This document shows positions 59,377 to 64,000 of a DNA stretch of 64,000 bases, one piece after another (the first letter of the stretch is position 1; every line of letters starts with the position of its first letter). Origin of the DNA: Lysobacterales bacterium. Lineage in GTDB: Bacteria; Pseudomonadota; Gammaproteobacteria; Xanthomonadales; Ahniellaceae. The stretch spans positions 62,001-126,000 of the forward strand of contig JADJCM010000003.1 in the NCBI GenBank assembly GCA_016703225.1. The letters are read 5' to 3'. The notes under the pieces are model-generated. The model saw only the letters and a program-made list of their open reading frames with translations, did not search any database and was not told the DNA's origin. Both the position numbers and the translations under genes were made by a program.

Positions 59377-60423
59377 ATGTCGCTGGTCGCCGCAGCCGAG
59401 ACTTGTACCCACGAAGCCCGTGCCCCGTTCGAGCCTTCGCTGCGCTTTGCGCCGCCCGTGCGCGGCCCGGTGCCGGTGCAGCGCGGTTCGTTTCCGCTGC
59501 GCCTGAACCTGCGCCACGGCGGCACGCACGAAGCCGTGCTGCGCTGGCAGATTCTTGGCACCCAGGAAGCGCCGCTGCTGATCGTGCTCGGTGGCATCTC
59601 CGCGCATCGCCAGCTGGCCGCCAATGCGATTGACGGCAGCGAAGGCTGGTGGCCGCAGCAGGTGCGCGCCGGTGCTGCGCTCGATCCGTGGACGAACCGC
59701 CTGCTGTCGATCGACTGGGTCGGTGCCGACGGCACGCTCGATGTCGCGATCGATCCCGATGACCAGGCGCAGGCGCTGGTGGCGCTGCTCGAACACCTGC
59801 AGGTGCGGCACGTCGCCGCCTGCATCGGCGCGTCCTACGGTGCGATGGTCGGGCTGCATCTGGCCAAGCGCTTGGGCGCGCGCCTCGGTCATCTGGTGGT
59901 GCTCAATGCCGCGCATCGGCCGCATCCGTTTGCGTCGGCTTGGCGCGCGATACAGCGCCGCATCGTGCGCCTCCGCGCCGGCAACGACGCGGAAGCGGTG
60001 GCGCTGGCGCGTCAGCTGGCGGTGCTGAGCTACCGCACGCCGGCGGAGTTCGGCACGCGTTTTGGCGGCGCGGTCGCACTGGAAGACGGCGTCGCGCGCT
60101 GCGCCGCCGAGTCGTACCTGGAAGCGCAGGGCGAGCGCTTCGCCGCGCGCTTCCCGGCCACCGCGTTCCTGCGCCTGTCCGAATCGATCGACCTGCACGA
60201 CATCGACCCGGCCGACGTGCCGGTGCCGGTGACCGTGTTCGCCGCGCGCAGCGACCAGATCGTACCGGTCGAAGACGTGCGCGCGTTCGCGGTCGCGGTG
60301 CCACTGCTGCATCGCTATCACGAGGTCGATTCGGTGTTCGGCCACGATTCGTTCCTGAAGGAGGATGCCCGCGTGCAGGAAGTGCTGCTGGATGCGTTGA
60401 GTGCCTGCGGAGGTGCGGCATGA
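59377..60423 (+). CDS. metX: Homoserine O-acyltransferase MetX (probably O-succinyltransferase)
   Basis: A 348-residue alpha/beta hydrolase-fold enzyme that acylates homoserine for methionine synthesis. The nucleophile Ser153 is in IGASYGAMVGL, the acid in FAARSDQIVPVED and the His in FGHDSFLKEDARV. It lacks the long insertions of canonical acetyltransferases and resembles the MetX-fold succinyltransferases of Xanthomonadales, which pair with cystathionine gamma-synthase as here. AGGAGGAA lies seven bases upstream of the ATG. It overlaps metB by four bases. Confidence 0.9.
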   Translation: MSLVAAAETCTHEARAPFEPSLRFAPPVRGPVPVQRGSFPLRLNLRHGGTHEAVLRWQILGTQEAPLLIVLGGISAHRQLAANAIDGSEGWWPQQVRAGAALDPWTNRLLSIDWVGADGTLDVAIDPDDQAQALVALLEHLQVRHVAACIGASYGAMVGLHLAKRLGARLGHLVVLNAAHRPHPFASAWRAIQRRIVRLRAGNDAEAVALARQLAVLSYRTPAEFGTRFGGAVALEDGVARCAAESYLEAQGERFAARFPATAFLRLSESIDLHDIDPADVPVPVTVFAARSDQIVPVEDVRAFAVAVPLLHRYHEVDSVFGHDSFLKEDARVQEVLLDALSACGGAA

Positions 60424-61616
60424 GCGCGCGCTGTACCGCAACCGCGGCCGTGCGCGCCGGCATCGACTGCGACAGCGCCCATGGCGCAGTTGTGCCGCCG
60501 ATCGTGCTGTCGAGCAACTTCAGCTTCGAGGGCTTCAACCAGAAGCGCAAGTACGACTACACGCGCAGCGGCAACCCGACCCGCGACCTGCTCGCGGATG
60601 CGCTGGCCGAACTCGAGGGCGGCGCCGGCGCGGTGATCACCGCGACCGGCATGGCCGCGATCACCCTGGTGCTCGCGCTGGTGCAGCCGGGCGAACGCCT
60701 GCTGGTGCCGCATGACTGCTACGGCGGCAGCTGGCGCTTGTTCAACGCGCTGGCAAAGAAAGGCCAGTTCGAGCTGATCACCGCCGACCTGACCGATCCG
60801 CGCACGCTGGCCGAGGCCTTGGCGCAGCAGCCGAAATGGGTGTGGATCGAATCCCCGTCGAATCCGCTGTTGCGCCTGACCGACCTGCGCTTCGTCACCG
60901 AGGCCGCGCATCGCATCGGCGCCACCGTGGTCGCCGACAACACCTTCCTGTCGCCTGCGCTGCAGACCCCGATCGCGTTCGGTGCCGACCTGGTCGTGCA
61001 CTCGACGACGAAGTACATCAACGGACACAGCGACGTCGTTGGCGGTGCGGTGATCGCGAAGGACGCCGAGCTGCACCAGCAGCTGGTGTGGTGGGCGAAC
61101 GCACTCGGCCTCACCGGCTCGCCGTTCGACAGTTTCCTGACCCTGCGTGGCCTGCGCACGCTCGATGCACGCCTGCGCGTGCACCAGGAAAATGCGCTCG
61201 AACTGGCGGATCTCGCCGCCAACCATGGCGCCGTCGCGGCGGTGCACTTTCCGGGCCTGGCGACACACCCGAACCACGCGCTGGCGTTGCGCCAGCAGCG
61301 CGGCTTCGGCGCAATGCTGTCGATTGAACTGGCCGGTGGCGTCGATGCGGTGCGTGCTTTCCTCGATGGCCTGGAACAGTTCACGCTGGCCGAATCGCTC
61401 GGCGGCGTCGAAAGCCTGGTCGCGCATCCGGCGACGATGACGCATGCCGCGATGAGCCCGGCAGCGCGCGCCGCTGCCGGCATCGGCGATGGCCTGCTGC
61501 GCCTCTCGGTCGGCATCGAGGACGCGCGCGATCTGCGGCGCGATCTCGAAGCGGCGCTGGCACGCGCCGCGGCGGTGACCGCGCCGGCACGAAAACCGGT
61601 CGGGCTCGCGCAATGA
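60420..61616 (+). CDS. metB: Cystathionine gamma-synthase
   Basis: A 398-residue PLP enzyme of the Cys/Met metabolism family. It joins acyl-homoserine and cysteine to cystathionine. Signature stretches: YDYTRSGNPTRDLLADALAE, ATGMAAITLVLALVQPGERL, YGGSWRLFNALAKKG, WIESPSNPLLRLTDL and the PLP lysine in VVHSTTKYINGHSDVVGG. A beta-lyase or O-acetylhomoserine sulfhydrylase is less likely given the MetX type and neighbours. The stop overlaps the next start (ATGA). Confidence 0.9.
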   Translation: MSARCTATAAVRAGIDCDSAHGAVVPPIVLSSNFSFEGFNQKRKYDYTRSGNPTRDLLADALAELEGGAGAVITATGMAAITLVLALVQPGERLLVPHDCYGGSWRLFNALAKKGQFELITADLTDPRTLAEALAQQPKWVWIESPSNPLLRLTDLRFVTEAAHRIGATVVADNTFLSPALQTPIAFGADLVVHSTTKYINGHSDVVGGAVIAKDAELHQQLVWWANALGLTGSPFDSFLTLRGLRTLDARLRVHQENALELADLAANHGAVAAVHFPGLATHPNHALALRQQRGFGAMLSIELAGGVDAVRAFLDGLEQFTLAESLGGVESLVAHPATMTHAAMSPAARAAAGIGDGLLRLSVGIEDARDLRRDLEAALARAAAVTAPARKPVGLAQ

Positions 61617-62704
61617 GCGCGGTGCTCGCATCCCGCATCGTTCCCCACGCCGCGGCAACGCGCGCCGTCCTGCTTGGCACCGGTGGTGTCGGACGCGCGT
61701 TGCTGCGGCGGTTTTCCGAGCTTCAGCATCGCGGTCTGGCAGCGGACCTGAGCCTGGTCGGCGTGGCCAATTCGCGCTGCGGGACGGTGGATGCGACGCT
61801 CGTGCCGGACCAGGTTGCAGCGCGCCACGACGGCCTGGACCTGCCGGGCTCGATCGACTTCGCCGATCGCGCGTTCGCGGCAACCGCTGCGGCTGCGGGG
61901 CGACGCGTGGTGATCGATGCCACCGCCAGCGACGCGGTCGCGGCGCGCCACGCGCACTGGCTGGCGCAGGGCGTCGACGTGGTCACCGCGAACAAGCTCG
62001 GCCAGGGCGCCTCGCTGCTGCGCTGGCAGGCGATCCGCGCCGCGCAGGCCTCGGGCCGCGTACGCTATGGCGATGCCGCCACGGTCGGTGCCGGATTGCC
62101 GTTGCTGCGTTCGATCCGCGCATTGGTCGCTGGCGGCGACCGCATCGACGCCATCTCCGGCGTGCTGTCCGGTTCGCTCGCCTGGCTGTTCGACCGCTTC
62201 GATGGCACCCGCCCGTTCAGTGCGCTGGTGCGCGAAGCGCGCGATCTCGGCTACACCGAACCCGATCCGCGCGAGGACCTGTCCGGGTCCGACGTGCGCC
62301 GCAAATTGCTGATTCTGGCGCGCGCCGCCGGCATCGCGCTCGACGAGCAGGAAGTGCAGGTGGCACCGCTGCTTGATGCGGCGCTGGCTGAAGTCGCGAG
62401 CGAGCAGGTCGATGCGACGCTGCCGCGCCTCGACGCGCCGCTGCGCCTGCGCCTCGACGCCGCGCGCTCGCGCGGTGCGCGCCTGCGCGTGGTTGCGCGC
62501 TGGCACGCGAGTGGCGCCAGCGTCGGGCTCGAAGCACTCACCGCCGCCGACGAACTCGCCAGCGGTTCCGGCACCGACAATCGCCTGGTCCTGCACAGCA
62601 CCCGCTATCGCGAACGCCCCCTCGTCATCCAGGGCCCCGGCGCCGGCACCGACCTCACCGCCGCTGCGCTGCTCGATGAGGTGTTGGAGATCGCGGCGGC
62701 TTGA
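61613..62704 (+). CDS. Homoserine dehydrogenase
   Basis: A 363-residue monofunctional enzyme reducing aspartate semialdehyde to homoserine. The NAD(P) loop is AVLLGTGGVGRALLRRF, the catalytic part has VIDATASDAVAARH, DVVTANKLGQGASLL (Lys-containing), AATVGAGLPLLRSIRALVAG, ISGVLSGSLAWLFDRFDGTR and DLGYTEPDPREDLSGSDVRR with the Asp/Lys pair region. There is no aspartokinase or ACT domain. As third gene of the operon it supplies the substrate for MetX, so all three steps are controlled together. Confidence 0.93.
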   Translation: MSAVLASRIVPHAAATRAVLLGTGGVGRALLRRFSELQHRGLAADLSLVGVANSRCGTVDATLVPDQVAARHDGLDLPGSIDFADRAFAATAAAAGRRVVIDATASDAVAARHAHWLAQGVDVVTANKLGQGASLLRWQAIRAAQASGRVRYGDAATVGAGLPLLRSIRALVAGGDRIDAISGVLSGSLAWLFDRFDGTRPFSALVREARDLGYTEPDPREDLSGSDVRRKLLILARAAGIALDEQEVQVAPLLDAALAEVASEQVDATLPRLDAPLRLRLDAARSRGARLRVVARWHASGASVGLEALTAADELASGSGTDNRLVLHSTRYRERPLVIQGPGAGTDLTAAALLDEVLEIAAA

Positions 62705-62725
62705 GGCAGTTTCGCAGCCGCCACC

Positions 62726-64000
<1,275 letters not shown>

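Overview
The window is high-GC DNA from a gammaproteobacterium, most likely of the Xanthomonadales/Lysobacterales. The reasons are the miaA-hfq-hflX-hflK-hflC-DUF2065-purA block, a SAM-I riboswitch ahead of a metX-metB-homoserine dehydrogenase operon, a full-length bifunctional RlmKL, and secreted proteins ending in C-D-G-F-E or VPxPAF-type tails. This placement is inferred from gene content. I saw no rRNA, tRNA or CRISPR array.

Layout. 0-6.3 kb, minus strand: the start of a Ser/Thr kinase, an ECF sigma factor, an AmpD-like amidase, a methyltransferase, a His/Tyr/Gly-rich secreted protein, rlmKL, a small hydrolase, and a nucleotidyltransferase-like pair that may be a toxin-antitoxin. 6.3-12.7 kb, plus strand: tRNA modification, Hfq, the HflX GTPase, the HflKC membrane complex and purA. 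12.7-16.4 kb: an acetyltransferase, a 55-residue Cys-motif protein, a Sua5/TsaC-type protein, an outer-membrane barrel and endonuclease III. 16.6-19.4 kb: a complete bufferin-type RiPP operon, with a precursor carrying ten EGKCG motifs, a DUF692/MNIO enzyme, a DUF2063 partner and a DoxX membrane protein.

19.4-28.5 kb is mixed. Two stretches with visibly lower GC and different codon use (about 20.2-22.4 and 25.1-28.5 kb) look acquired. The first holds an uncharacterised trio: a winged-helix protein, a HEPN-motif protein and a PD-(D/E)xK-like protein. The second holds a TIGR04255 protein, tightly overlapping small genes and an IS1182-type element that appears to have split one of them. Between the islands sit an RnfB-like ferredoxin and an ECF sigma/anti-sigma/DUF4097 operon.

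28.5-41.3 kb: hslO and mtgA, an aquaporin plus frameshifted arsC arsenic pair, a CBS protein, another sigma/anti-sigma pair, a VanY-type peptidase, an SPFH/ribbon-helix-helix/CPBP operon, secreted proteins and purT. 41.3-54.1 kb: two secreted proteins with C-terminal anchor signals, a PilB/GspE-type ATPase, prfC, an M23 peptidase, a MASE1-GGDEF-EAL protein, and a second sigma/kinase module built like the one at the left edge. 54.4-64 kb: a DUF3667 protein, a peptidase/TPM-domain lipoprotein, a RES/Xre toxin-antitoxin, the methionine operon under an apparent operator plus SAM-I riboswitch, and L-serine dehydratase cut by the right edge.

Three genes (arsC and two secreted proteins) carry single-base frameshifts, each beside a short G/C run. 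Either the assembly has residual indel errors or these genes are decaying.
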